From positions 124,359 through 188,358 of the forward strand of contig VWZP01005323.1 in NCBI GenBank assembly GCA_013396995.1: a stretch of 64,000 nucleotides of DNA, read 5' to 3'. This stretch comes from Dicaeum eximium (taxonomy: Eukaryota; Chordata; Aves; Passeriformes; Dicaeidae). Below the pieces are notes generated by a model that made no database searches, was not told the origin of the DNA, and saw only the letters and a list, made by a program, of their open reading frames with translations. A program made the position numbers and the translations under genes. Shown here piece by piece: positions 36,201-38,806 of the stretch (within the stretch, counting starts at the first letter, position 1; each line of letters starts with the position of its first letter).

Positions 36201-38806
36201 AATGCCAAGGCTCTCCTTGCACCTACAGGAATGGCCTGGCTTCCCAGTAGGACTGCTCCTGCAAGTCCAGCACCTTGTCCCCAGGATGTGTGACATCCCT
36301 GTGCTGGCAGAGCCACCCAAACCACTACTGGGGCACCCTGACTGTGCAGGGTGCTGAGCACCTACATCTACCCAGGCAAAAACCTGCTACTCTCAGGGAC
36401 TGTTCCCCCAGGAGGGGCCTGACAAAGGCTGCTGCTCCTTCCCACTCCCTTTTCACCTGTGCCAGGAGCTCACAGCAGAGTGTGCTCAAGTGAATGTCAC
36501 TGCAGTGCTCCTGAGGGTGTTTGCATGGGGAGAAAAAGGAAGAAAAGGCAGCAAACACAATCTCCTGTTCCTGCCAGCACTGCTCAGCTCACAGAGGAAA
36601 CTAAAGGGGAAATGTTAACCCAATTCATGGGAATAATCCTCCAAAATCTGTCTTAGTATGCCTCCAGAAGGCAGGTCCCCCACTCCATGTGCTGCAGGGG
36701 TAGGCTGAGCCAGGTAGAAGAAACAGCAAAGGGAGAACAGAGAATTTCTGCCTCCCTGTCTTCACCTCTGGCTTTCACCCACCCATACCTTGCCTCCAGA
36801 ATGTGGCCTTGCTCTGGGAAACACCGTTTTGGCAACAGCAAGAGCTCAGTTGCATCCACAGGAAGATGTGGAGATATTTAACATCAGGTCTCTGGCCGCC
36901 AAGGTTTGCTTCACTAGGTGCTTTTTTAAAGGCCATTTATTTTTAAAGCCCCAGGCAAGGAACCTGTCACCACTGGCTCAAGATGATTGATTTCTAGAGC
37001 ACTGCCATGGCTGCATGGAGACAGGATGCTCAGCCCAAGGAGCTTCTCAGGAAAACCAAAGAACTCCTCCAGTTATTGCAAAATCTGCACCACCACGTGA
37101 GCCAGAAGCTGGGCATTCTGAGCTAAAACAGAGGAACCCATTGGCCTTTAACTCAAGCAGTGCTTTAAGGAAACAGAGCAGGACACAGCCTCATCCAGCA
37201 GTCAGCTCTCCCTCCTCCCACAGAGCTAAGCCCAAAAGCACCTTGGCACCTCCTGTGAGCAGCTCGAGGGACAGCACTGAGCCAGCGTAGACAGTGCCAG
37301 TGTCACCCCTGGCAAGGCTCACTGGCAGCTCTGAAGAAACCCTGCTTTTCTGCCAGCTGCTTTTCACCCTGGTACTGACCTGGCAGTGTTTTTGTCAGAC
37401 CACCTACAGAATTCCCTGTGATAAAAATAACCCTCATCATAGGACTTCTTCTGCTCACAAATCTGGCAGGTTTTGGAGCAGCCACCTCTTTATTTCCATG
37501 GGAATTTTCCACTGGGCTGTGTCCCTGCATCTCCCTTCTCCAGGGGAGTGGTAGCAGGGCCTGATGTTTTGGGAAGGAAGGAAACTCCAGACGTAGCAGC
37601 ACAGGAACGTGCCAGTGGGGCAAGAGCTCCCTGTGCAGCTCCAGACCATGCAGGAACACGACTGTAATGGGCCCCAAGAGAGGATTCAGAGCTGGCAGAA
37701 AAACTCTCAGAGAGGACAGAAAAAAGCAAAGCAGGAGTTTGACAGCAGTAGTTCCCTACTAGCACACAGCAATGACAAAAACATCCACCCCAGAGAGGAG
37801 CTACCATGCTAAGGCAACACAGTGGTAATTCGTCTGCAGCTCTTTCTTGCACAACGAAGAGGCCAGAAATCCAAAGCACAGCCTGACAGGTAAGCCAGAA
37901 ATATGAGCCTTCAGGGACAGCCCAGGGCAAGGCCTCTGAGCACTCCCAAGTCCTTTCTTGCCAGGTTTTAAGCTCTGGCTGTAGATCTTAACTCACATCT
38001 TCTCCCAATTACTGCTGCTGCTCCTGGGAGGAGCTGGTGGTTAACAAGTTCCTCGGCATCCGGCTACCCCACAGACCCTCTGGGAGAAGAGCTTTGTAGA
38101 ACCAGCTGTTTCTTAAGGTTTTAATCAGAGAGCTGGGAAGCCAAATGCACAGACTGGATCTCCCTTCCAGCCAGCTGTTTCTGATCCCACCTTGCACAGC
38201 AGCAGGACAGCGGCTCCCTGCCCTGCACAGGCTGGATCCAATCTCCGGTACTGATAAGCACAAGGGAAAGTTTTCTGCATCCAGACTTTTCTGTGATAGC
38301 AGCCACTTGGAAGCGAGCTGCTGCTTGGCTTCTGCAGGAGCTGAAATACAGTCTGGGATGGTACAGGGAAGGAGATGATAAGAAATCTCACCTCCAGACC
38401 TAGACCAACAACACCCAACTGCAGACACTGGTGCCAACTTTGGCACCCCTCTACACGTCATGACAGCATTTTAAAAAATACATTTAGCACCAGAGAGCAA
38501 AATAGTTCTCCTGTCCTGAGGAGCATTTAACCTTCAACTCTTGCAGCTTTATTTGGTTGGTGAAACAGAAGATGTGCTGCATCACAGCAATGACACAGGA
38601 ACAGCTCCAAACCCAACCCTGTATTTGCAGAGTTACCTTCACCACAGCCTCACTACCTGGCCCTGAGCTGCAGCCCCATCATACTCACAGGCAAAATACT
38701 GCCAGGGCTCGTAGGTGAGGCCAAAGTCAGTTGATCTCTCCAACACCCAGAGGTCAGGACGAGGGGAATTGGCAAACTTGATCAGGACATACGCGACGTG
38801 GAAGAG
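69..38806 (-). CDS. LAMA5: laminin subunit alpha-5, partial gene (53 of 54 exons per mRNA)
   Basis: Encodes the alpha chain of laminin-511/521, a secreted basement-membrane heterotrimer. The LN domain drives network polymerisation, LE repeats form rigid rods, L4 domains are globules, and the coiled coil joins beta and gamma chains. Exons were traced one by one on the minus strand. All boundaries are AG/GT and all phases join without a stop, giving 7043 nt or 2347 complete codons. LAMA5 is preferred over LAMA3 because of the complete LN domain, the spacer exon at 26779, the proline-rich L4b linker at 11624, and close agreement with remembered mammalian LAMA5 throughout. Both ends are cut: the start codon and signal peptide lie beyond 64000, and the distal coiled coil and LG domains before position 1. 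No frameshift or premature stop is seen. Exons at 17968 and 17564 are alternatives, so only one counts per transcript. Confidence 0.97.
300..416 (-). CDS. LAMA5: LAMA5 exon: coiled coil
   Basis: 39 codons, phase 0 to 0. QKSQELQKQHALVQETLQM, then ARDALAQVADFLQMMERAKE. Regular heptads. Acceptor TGTCCAG, donor GTGAGT. Confidence 0.94.
501..697 (-). CDS. LAMA5: LAMA5 exon: coiled coil
   Basis: Phase 1 to 0, 197 bp. LHRVRSELHARWQSNQDLV, then RLAQHSSQLMDLRDALNEAV and LNSLNQNNLEENQ. RLAQH..LMDLR.ALN.AV matches mammalian LAMA5. Donor GTAGAC is weak. Confidence 0.94.
698..1543 (-). other. LAMA5: LAMA5 intron, 846 bp
   Basis: Between coiled-coil exons at phase 1. Nothing recognisable. Confidence 0.85.
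1544..1714 (-). CDS. LAMA5: LAMA5 exon: coiled coil
   Basis: Phase 1 to 1. LVQQMARFGAANASTTSGEE, then KVAEVERMLREMKERSL and ARHEHEEAQK. The NAS..SGEE..AEVERML..M pattern matches mammalian LAMA5. NAS sequon. Confidence 0.93.
2170..2281 (-). CDS. LAMA5: LAMA5 exon: coiled coil
   Basis: Phase 0 to 1. Reads MTMTHREAIRVEQHTRDMYQ, then LLLHIQSIQRGIA. Helical with a heptad pattern. Weak identity to mammals is usual for this rod. Acceptor GTGGTAG, donor GTATGT. Confidence 0.86.
2282..3145 (-). other. LAMA5: LAMA5 intron, 864 bp
   Basis: Between coiled-coil exons at phase 0. Nothing recognisable. Confidence 0.85.
3146..3256 (-). CDS. LAMA5: LAMA5 exon: coiled coil
   Basis: 37 codons, phase 0 to 0. 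NQLREYHRAMSRVRQRADEL, then MDLTQDLNALQHK, with heptad-like spacing. The acceptor is preceded by a run of 15 T. Donor GTAGGG. Confidence 0.9.
3263..3277 (-). repeat. LAMA5: 15-T polypyrimidine tract of a LAMA5 acceptor
   Basis: A15 on the plus strand, i.e. T15 directly upstream of CCCTAG at the exon ending 3256. It serves as the splice polypyrimidine tract and is length-unstable in principle. Confidence 0.9.
3341..3492 (-). CDS. LAMA5: LAMA5 exon: start of coiled-coil domain II
   Basis: Phase 1 to 0. CDSCVLLLLEDLQSIEMSF, then NASSIAWARLHGLNGTIMAI. The CDxC pair is where laminin chains are disulphide-linked at the top of the long arm (family knowledge). NASS and NGT are possible N-glycosylation sites. 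Confidence 0.94.
3573..3716 (-). CDS. LAMA5: LAMA5 exon: last LE repeat before the coiled coil
   Basis: Phase 1 to 1. CECRGGSCDPRTGECTCPSG, then LTGKQCDICLREHEILVANG and MKCE. Leads into the cysteines at the head of the coiled coil. Confidence 0.95.
3945..4125 (-). CDS. LAMA5: LAMA5 exon: LE repeats
   Basis: Phase 0 to 1. EGFYGFEGCSGCRRCDCDVG, then SGSRCHQCAPGYWGFGQGGC. Very GC-rich and CpG-rich compared with its introns. Confidence 0.95.
4567..4667 (-). CDS. LAMA5: LAMA5 exon: LE repeat, first part
   Basis: Phase 1 to 0. CSCSPCGTDSCHPQTGQCFC, then KTGVTGQHCDRCE. Matches CDCTPCGTEACDPHSGHC in mammals. Confidence 0.95.
4936..5150 (-). CDS. LAMA5: LAMA5 exon: two LE units
   Basis: Phase 2 to 1, 215 bp. 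CAPGYYGNPLVIGSSCQPCE, then CDSLTGACSGCMHHTAGVRC and CAPGYYGDAVVAKNCT. NCT is a possible glycosylation site. CpG-rich 3' half. Confidence 0.95.
5542..5622 (-). CDS. LAMA5: LAMA5 exon: LE repeat (81 bp)
   Basis: Phase 2 to 2. FAVGCVHKGSNMQCLCKPGY, then AGPNCER. Length is a multiple of three with equal phases, so skipping would keep frame while breaking an LE unit. Confidence 0.94.
5846..5973 (-). CDS. LAMA5: LAMA5 exon: LE repeat
   Basis: Phase 0 to 2. NCQHNTEGDHCERCKDGYMG, then CVGCPCPLSVASN. Matches CQHNTEGAHCERC and CPCPLSVPSNN of mammalian LAMA5. Confidence 0.95.
6250..6363 (-). CDS. LAMA5: LAMA5 exon: LE repeat
   Basis: 38 codons, phase 0 to 0. ECAPGYYRDTKGLFLGKCIP, then CHCNGHSDQCLPGSGICL. 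Matches [20 protein letters not shown] in mammals. Confidence 0.96.
6801..7031 (-). CDS. LAMA5: LAMA5 exon: L4a end and LE cap
   Basis: Largest exon here, 77 codons, phase 0 to 0. GNFRHTETHNPVSREELMMV, then LANLEQLQIRALFSQLSSSV and ASNVELCLCPANYQGDSCQ. The final part is the cysteine-rich stretch that follows every L4a domain. Confidence 0.96.
7236..7319 (-). CDS. LAMA5: LAMA5 exon: L4a domain
   Basis: 28 codons, phase 0 to 0. GNQMSIMFLEGAYPSPGEAH, then EGRLQLVE. Matches GNQMSITFLEPAYPTPG of mammalian LAMA5. Confidence 0.95.
7405..7506 (-). CDS. LAMA5: LAMA5 exon: L4a domain
   Basis: 34 codons, phase 0 to 0. VSSYGGHLRYELHSNPRRGD, then VFIPMESRPDVILK. VSSYGG.LRYEL is the core L4a signature. 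Confidence 0.96.
7648..7809 (-). CDS. LAMA5: LAMA5 exon: L4a domain start
   Basis: 54 codons, phase 0 to 0. FVDMNGWLLLSSDRHEVP, then ELYWVAPSSYLGDQ. FVDM-GW and W.AP.SYLGD mark the start of a laminin IV type A globule. Confidence 0.95.
8166..8306 (-). CDS. LAMA5: LAMA5 exon: LE repeat leading into L4a
   Basis: Phase 0 to 0. ENVEGLRCDQCRLGTFSLDA, then NPKGCTKCFCFGATDRC and RSAEKHRAE. FSLDAxNPKGCTxCFCFG is the conserved lead-in to the laminin IV type A domain. Confidence 0.96.
8808..8952 (-). CDS. LAMA5: LAMA5 exon: LE repeats
   Basis: Phase 2 to 0. CKPNIIGRRCDLCAPGYYHY completes one LE. CDCHQAGTEASVCDPVTGQC begins another. Acceptor CACCCAG, donor GTCAGT (unusual C at +3). Confidence 0.95.
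9106..9310 (-). CDS. LAMA5: LAMA5 exon: LE repeat and start of next
   Basis: Phase 1 to 2. CDCGTRLCDEVTGQCICPPH, then CEPQTFGCHPLIGCEDCNC and ELTEPGCDVDSGQC. Covers one LE repeat and the first half of the next. Confidence 0.95.
9430..9641 (-). CDS. LAMA5: LAMA5 exon: L4b end and an LE repeat
   Basis: Phase 2 to 1, 212 bp. STSSRFCRDSAISLSLFYNN closes L4b. CRCHEAGARGSQCQPFGGQC and IGRECSRCATGYWGFPNC form a full LE repeat. CATGYWGFPNCR is identical to mammalian LAMA5. Strongly CpG-rich. Confidence 0.96.
9897..10012 (-). CDS. LAMA5: LAMA5 exon: L4b domain end
   Basis: Phase 0 to 2. DYILVVPEDSYTSQYLQEEP, then LDKSYDFISSCGINSFYI. EEPLDKSYDFIS is essentially invariant with mammalian LAMA5. Confidence 0.96.
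10013..10770 (-). other. LAMA5: LAMA5 intron, 758 bp
   Basis: Inside the L4b domain, phase 0. Nothing recognisable. Confidence 0.85.
10771..10910 (-). CDS. LAMA5: LAMA5 exon: L4b domain
   Basis: Phase 1 to 0. GQTNVNFCPHGYGCRSLVVS, then LDVTDNDLTVVVRVPEGKQ and LWL. FCPHGYGCR and VRVPEG are LAMA5 hallmarks. Confidence 0.96.
11100..11226 (-). CDS. LAMA5: LAMA5 exon: L4b domain
   Basis: Phase 0 to 1. AAVVFNSRIQILGRYAFILH, then FYQPNHPTFPVEVLINGG and RIWQ. YQPxHPTFPVEVLIN matches LAMA5. Confidence 0.96.
11624..11825 (-). CDS. LAMA5: LAMA5 exon: L4b proline-rich linker
   Basis: Phase 2 to 0, 202 bp. SSCVPSRFLKLSQSIVLEG, then a low-complexity stretch with VEPAPRPPTAMDPTAELIL. The RPPTA-DP core is shared with mammalian LAMA5, while the rest is loosely conserved. 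Donor GTAGGG is weak. Confidence 0.93.
12312..12409 (-). CDS. LAMA5: LAMA5 exon: L4b domain
   Basis: Phase 0 to 2. HKVYLIPAAQFTVELIEPKV, then HCISVHGTFSSN. Matches [20 protein letters not shown] and CISSHGAFGPN in mammals. Confidence 0.95.
12768..12896. repeat. minisatellite, three 43-bp copies
   Basis: Three head-to-tail 43-bp units (12768-12810, 12811-12853, 12854-12896), each starting CAGACTAA and ending in AAAGCC or AAAACC, differing at only a few positions. Lies in the intron between L4b exons, about 80 bp from the exon at 12975. Confidence 0.95.
12975..13083 (-). CDS. LAMA5: LAMA5 exon: L4b domain
   Basis: Phase 2 to 0. FLCRGIAVDSQSRMATFEL, then TSEATVRFTSDLADFFL. Aligns to mammalian TLCRGTARD and EASVRLTAEQARFFL. 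Confidence 0.95.
13600..13760 (-). CDS. LAMA5: LAMA5 exon: L4b domain
   Basis: Phase 0 to 2. VEVQLSLAVAQPGKHVLLVE, then YANTNALQTVAVAV and FTFYPCAY. A beta-sandwich type sequence, matching mammalian LAMA5. CpG-rich exon. Confidence 0.95.
14026..14179 (-). CDS. LAMA5: LAMA5 exon: L4b domain
   Basis: Phase 2 to 0. CLLYKYLSVEGFPAVPGLDA, then RLCPTEQLTPSHPRMATC and TGSD. The CPTEQL and SPSHP-type motifs match LAMA5 specifically. Confidence 0.95.
14180..14892 (-). other. LAMA5: LAMA5 intron, 713 bp
   Basis: Inside the L4b domain, phase 2. A short imperfect CA-rich stretch near 14580-14600 is the only feature. Confidence 0.85.
14893..14999 (-). CDS. LAMA5: LAMA5 exon: L4b domain
   Basis: Phase 0 to 2. 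DYLVLLPSSYYEAPILQLKV, then TEPCVYQPAPEQATQ. Matches [20 protein letters not shown] of mammalian LAMA5 almost throughout. Confidence 0.95.
15093..15235 (-). CDS. LAMA5: LAMA5 exon: L4b domain
   Basis: Phase 1 to 0. TEQTKQIVFAPSTEPAFVTV, then NSFGEPFVLNPSTWSL and GVLL. Joins either alternative exon in frame: TGT (Cys) after exon A, GGT (Gly) after exon B. Confidence 0.95.
15236..17563 (-). other. LAMA5: LAMA5 intron, 2.3 kb, downstream of the alternative exons
   Basis: Separates alternative exon B from the common exon at 15093. I see no exon in it. Splicing signals controlling the choice could lie here but cannot be named from one sequence. Confidence 0.85.
17564..17693 (-). CDS. LAMA5: LAMA5 alternative exon B (LAMA3-like) in L4b
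   Basis: 130 bp, phase 0 to 1, acceptor CTTTTTGCAG and donor GTAAGG. Encodes NKIRVTVDVKEAELYLF, then HVILRYINSGGATVYGKITA and RRRG. Aligns to exon A at LF, RY, G, A, V and G positions, but is closer to LAMA3 as I remember it (VRITLNV, LFRVILRYVN). No cysteines and no NVT. Spliced from 19744 to 15093 it keeps the frame (SSIQ-NKIR ... RRRG-TEQ). An open frame, intact sites and conserved core argue against a dead exon. Expression is not shown by sequence alone. Confidence 0.82.
17694..17967 (-). other. LAMA5: 274-bp intron between the two alternative exons
   Basis: Starts with donor GTAAGT and ends with CTTTTTGCAG. On the gene strand it carries many G-runs and a GGCA/GCAG tetranucleotide tract (17791-17808), which are common as intronic splicing elements. 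Pyrimidine-rich stretches follow exon A's donor. Confidence 0.7.
17791..17808. repeat. CTGC tetranucleotide microsatellite
   Basis: About four and a half CTGC/CCTG units in the intron between the alternative exons. Confidence 0.8.
17968..18106 (-). CDS. LAMA5: LAMA5 alternative exon A (LAMA5-type) in L4b
   Basis: 139 bp, phase 0 to 1, acceptor CCACCAG and strong donor GTAAGT. Encodes PKVVVTLNVTSPDLFRLVF, then RYVSRGPASVEGRVSVVEEG and VCGNC. Joined to 15093 it reads VCGNCTEQ, matching mammalian CANCTAQ. Has an NVT sequon and a CxxC pair. Homologous to the exon 274 bp downstream at 17564. Both start at phase 0 and end at phase 1, so only one can be used per mRNA. This is probably the default exon. 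Confidence 0.93.
18107..19743 (-). other. LAMA5: LAMA5 intron, 1.6 kb, upstream of the alternative exons
   Basis: Between the common exon at 19744 and alternative exon A. I see no third copy of the alternative exon and no mobile element. Confidence 0.85.
19744..19900 (-). CDS. LAMA5: LAMA5 exon: start of L4b/IV'' domain
   Basis: Phase 2 to 0. ARGHYFPDLHHLKFELEE, then GYNPLEFEGFSWRGYAQM and SSIQ. Closely matches LAMA5 and is shared in outline with LAMA3. Its phase-0 end is the common donor for the two alternative exons downstream. Confidence 0.95.
20064..20163 (-). CDS. LAMA5: LAMA5 exon: last LE unit before L4b
   Basis: Phase 1 to 2. CRCDVGGALGPSCEERSGAC, then RCRQSTRGPTC. The unit is incomplete and runs into the L4b globule, as in mammalian LAMA5. 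Very GC-rich with many CpGs. Confidence 0.94.
20164..20942 (-). other. LAMA5: LAMA5 intron, 779 bp, with CR1
   Basis: Between LE exons at phase 1. Contains a short CR1 3' end at 20702-20815. Confidence 0.85.
20702..20815 (-). mobile_element. CR1 LINE fragment (3' end)
   Basis: Plus strand starts AGAATCATAGAAAC then AGGTTGGAAGAGAC and TTCCAACCATCAACCCAGCA. This is the reverse complement of the avian CR1 3' terminus (from memory). Heavily 5'-truncated, same orientation as LAMA5. Confidence 0.88.
20943..21048 (-). CDS. LAMA5: LAMA5 exon: LE10, second part
   Basis: Phase 0 to 1. GDGQCFCKANVCGQFCSTC and RDGYFNMENANYFGC match mammalian GTGQCFCKPHVCGQAC and the DYFGC ending. Confidence 0.94.
21456..21508 (-). 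CDS. LAMA5: LAMA5 exon: LE10, first part (53 bp)
   Basis: Tiny exon, phase 1 to 0. CKCDTKGTLSGITECRQ aligns to mammalian CSCDLRGTLGGVAECQ. Same length and phases as the 22282 exon, so LE9 and LE10 are split at the same place. Confidence 0.9.
22013..22112 (-). CDS. LAMA5: LAMA5 exon: LE9, second part
   Basis: Phase 0 to 1. GLCACRAYVEGPACDRCKPG and YWNLTPENPYGC finish LE9. NLT is a possible N-glycosylation site. Confidence 0.94.
22282..22334 (-). CDS. LAMA5: LAMA5 exon: LE9, first part (53 bp)
   Basis: Tiny exon, phase 1 to 0. Encodes GSCNPAGLETADPSLAP, aligned to mammalian GSCHPAGLAPVDPALPEA. Acceptor TTTTCCTAG, donor GTGAGT. Confidence 0.88.
22492..22629 (-). CDS. LAMA5: LAMA5 exon: LE8
   Basis: Phase 1 to 1. 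CQCSREGSLHGTCDQDTGQC, then VTGLRCDSCVPGAYGFPHC. The VPGAY variant of the usual APGY matches mammalian LAMA5 VPGAYNFP. Donor GTAGCC is weak. Confidence 0.94.
22630..24033 (-). other. LAMA5: LAMA5 intron, 1.4 kb, with CR1
   Basis: Intron between LE7 and LE8 exons. Its 5' part is almost entirely CR1 (23700-24026). The rest shows short A runs only. Confidence 0.85.
23700..24026 (-). mobile_element. CR1 LINE fragment (3' end, about 330 bp)
   Basis: Plus strand runs AGAATCATTAAGGTTGGAAA, CCACTAAACCATGTCC, GGTGACTCCACCACTGCCCT, CCTCTTGTCTTGTTACTTGG and GTAGAGAGCAGTAAGG. This is the classic avian CR1 tail in reverse complement. 5'-truncated. Its truncated end lies next to the donor of the LE7 exon. 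Confidence 0.95.
24034..24168 (-). CDS. LAMA5: LAMA5 exon: LE7 (donor next to CR1)
   Basis: Phase 1 to 1. CSCDSRGAVDNNCSPAGQC, then FAGHTCNQCALGFYGYPSC. One complete LE repeat. The donor GTGAGT is followed after only a few bases by a CR1 fragment. Confidence 0.95.
24629..24763 (-). CDS. LAMA5: LAMA5 exon: LE6
   Basis: Phase 1 to 1. CGCSAVGTRPGGCDSAGNC, then FAGPRCEQCSPGYHSYPHC. One complete eight-cysteine LE repeat. Noticeably more GC-rich and CpG-rich than the flanking introns. Confidence 0.95.
25001..25138 (-). CDS. LAMA5: LAMA5 exon: LE5
   Basis: Phase 1 to 1. CQCSGPGQYDGTCDSETGQC, then FEGQMCDQCAPGYFNYPLC. One complete LE repeat. Acceptor TTTGCAG, donor GTGAGT. Confidence 0.95.
25506..25646 (-). 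CDS. LAMA5: LAMA5 exon: LE4
   Basis: Phase 1 to 1. CDCYAGGTEGNACRKDPRVG, then VCKPNFQGAQCDQCAPGHYG. One eight-cysteine LE unit. RKDPRVG and KPNFQG are close to mammalian LAMA5. Confidence 0.95.
25647..26778 (-). other. LAMA5: LAMA5 intron, 1.1 kb
   Basis: Between the spacer exon and LE4. A purine-rich tract on the plus strand (about 26100-26370) is the only feature seen. Confidence 0.8.
26779..26841 (-). CDS. LAMA5: LAMA5 exon: cysteine-free spacer between LE3 and LE4
   Basis: 63 bp, phase 1 to 1. Encodes IPAFSHNDTGEHVLPAGQII, which has no cysteine and one NDT sequon. Mammalian LAMA5 has the same short insert ending QIVNC, so this exon supports LAMA5 over other alpha chains. Confidence 0.92.
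27255..27389 (-). CDS. LAMA5: LAMA5 exon: LE3, one complete repeat
   Basis: Phase 1 to 1, 135 bp. CNCESDFTDGTCEDLTGRC then YCKPNYTGEHCDACAEGY gives all eight cysteines of an LE unit in one exon. NYT is a possible N-glycosylation site. Confidence 0.95.
27522..27612 (-). CDS. LAMA5: LAMA5 exon: LE2, second half
   Basis: Phase 0 to 1. HHTTGINCERCIPGYYRSP completes LE2. The tail DHPIDSPYIC matches the mammalian LAMA5 tail in length. Confidence 0.94.
27613..28386 (-). other. LAMA5: LAMA5 intron, 774 bp
   Basis: Splits LE2 at phase 0. Nothing recognisable. Confidence 0.85.
28387..28505 (-). CDS. LAMA5: LAMA5 exon: LE2, first half
   Basis: Phase 1 to 0. CNCNGHAYDCYYDPEVD and GGGVCIDCQ match LE2 of laminin alpha chains. 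Donor GTAGGC is weak at intron position +4. Confidence 0.94.
28506..29349 (-). other. LAMA5: LAMA5 intron, 844 bp
   Basis: Between the LE1 and LE2 exons. Nothing recognisable. Confidence 0.85.
29350..29465 (-). CDS. LAMA5: LAMA5 exon: LE1 remainder
   Basis: Phase 2 to 1. Reads LQCDCQHNTCGGSCDRCCPG and continues to WKPATADSANECQ. The CC pair and WKPA stretch are typical of the first LE repeat after an LN domain. A 4.8-kb intron separates it from the upstream exon. Confidence 0.95.
29466..34249 (-). other. LAMA5: LAMA5 intron, 4.8 kb
   Basis: Largest intron inside the traced gene, between the two exons that share LE1 (phase 2). Contains an A-run ending in an ambiguous base at 31650. I see nothing else recognisable. 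Confidence 0.85.
31638..31650. other. A-run ending in an ambiguous base (N)
   Basis: Twelve A followed by N at 31650, the only unresolved base noticed. Probably a sequencing or polishing problem at a homopolymer inside an intron. Confidence 0.9.
34250..34347 (-). CDS. LAMA5: LAMA5 exon: LN end and start of LE1
   Basis: Phase 0 to 2. YYYSIKDISIGGRC closes the LN domain, and VCHGHADVCDAKDPNDPY begins the first LE (laminin EGF-like) repeat with the usual CxCxGHA signature. Donor GTACCT is weaker than its neighbours. Confidence 0.95.
34785..34955 (-). CDS. LAMA5: LAMA5 exon: LN domain
   Basis: 57 codons, phase 0 to 0. Starts IVVSLVNGRPGAMNFSYSP and ends GKALRDPTVTRR. Nearly identical to mammalian LAMA5 and includes the NFS glycosylation sequon. 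Acceptor CACAG, donor GTAAGG. Confidence 0.96.
34991..35080 (+). mobile_element. CR1 LINE fragment (degraded 3' end)
   Basis: GAGCAGCCTGCTCTACTAGA, then AAGGTGTATCTGCTC and TTCCAACCCACACCATTCTT resemble the last ~90 bp of CR1 in plus orientation, opposite to LAMA5. It occupies part of the 318-bp intron between two LN exons. Confidence 0.8.
35274..35392 (-). CDS. LAMA5: LAMA5 exon: LN domain with PLENGE motif
   Basis: Phase 1 to 0. Reads SKRDCIEKFG, then ITRDDHAICTTEYSRIVP and PLENGE. The PLENGE patch is conserved in laminin LN domains and has been linked to polymer-node formation. Its preservation implies a polymerising alpha chain. Acceptor AACAG, donor GTGAGC. Confidence 0.95.
35393..38688 (-). 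other. LAMA5: LAMA5 intron, 3.3 kb
   Basis: Flanked by LN exons whose phases match (1 to 1). I see no further exon, repeat family or RNA gene in it. Confidence 0.85.
38689..38806 (-). CDS. LAMA5: LAMA5 exon: LN domain, first in window
   Basis: First recognisable exon, phase 0 to 1. Reads LFHVAYVLIKFANSPRPDLW and continues to YEPWQYFA, the strongly conserved jelly-roll core of the laminin N-terminal domain. Acceptor TTCTTGCAG and donor GTGAGT are good. It needs an upstream phase-0 exon ending near the DLGQ of mammalian LAMA5, which I do not find in the remaining 25 kb. Confidence 0.95.

Noticed and set aside
69..38806. LAMA3 as the identity of the gene
   Set aside because: Exons match LAMA5 better nearly everywhere (for example FCPHGYGCR, CATGYWGFPNCR, VPGAY, the spacer exon). 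Only alternative exon B leans to LAMA3.
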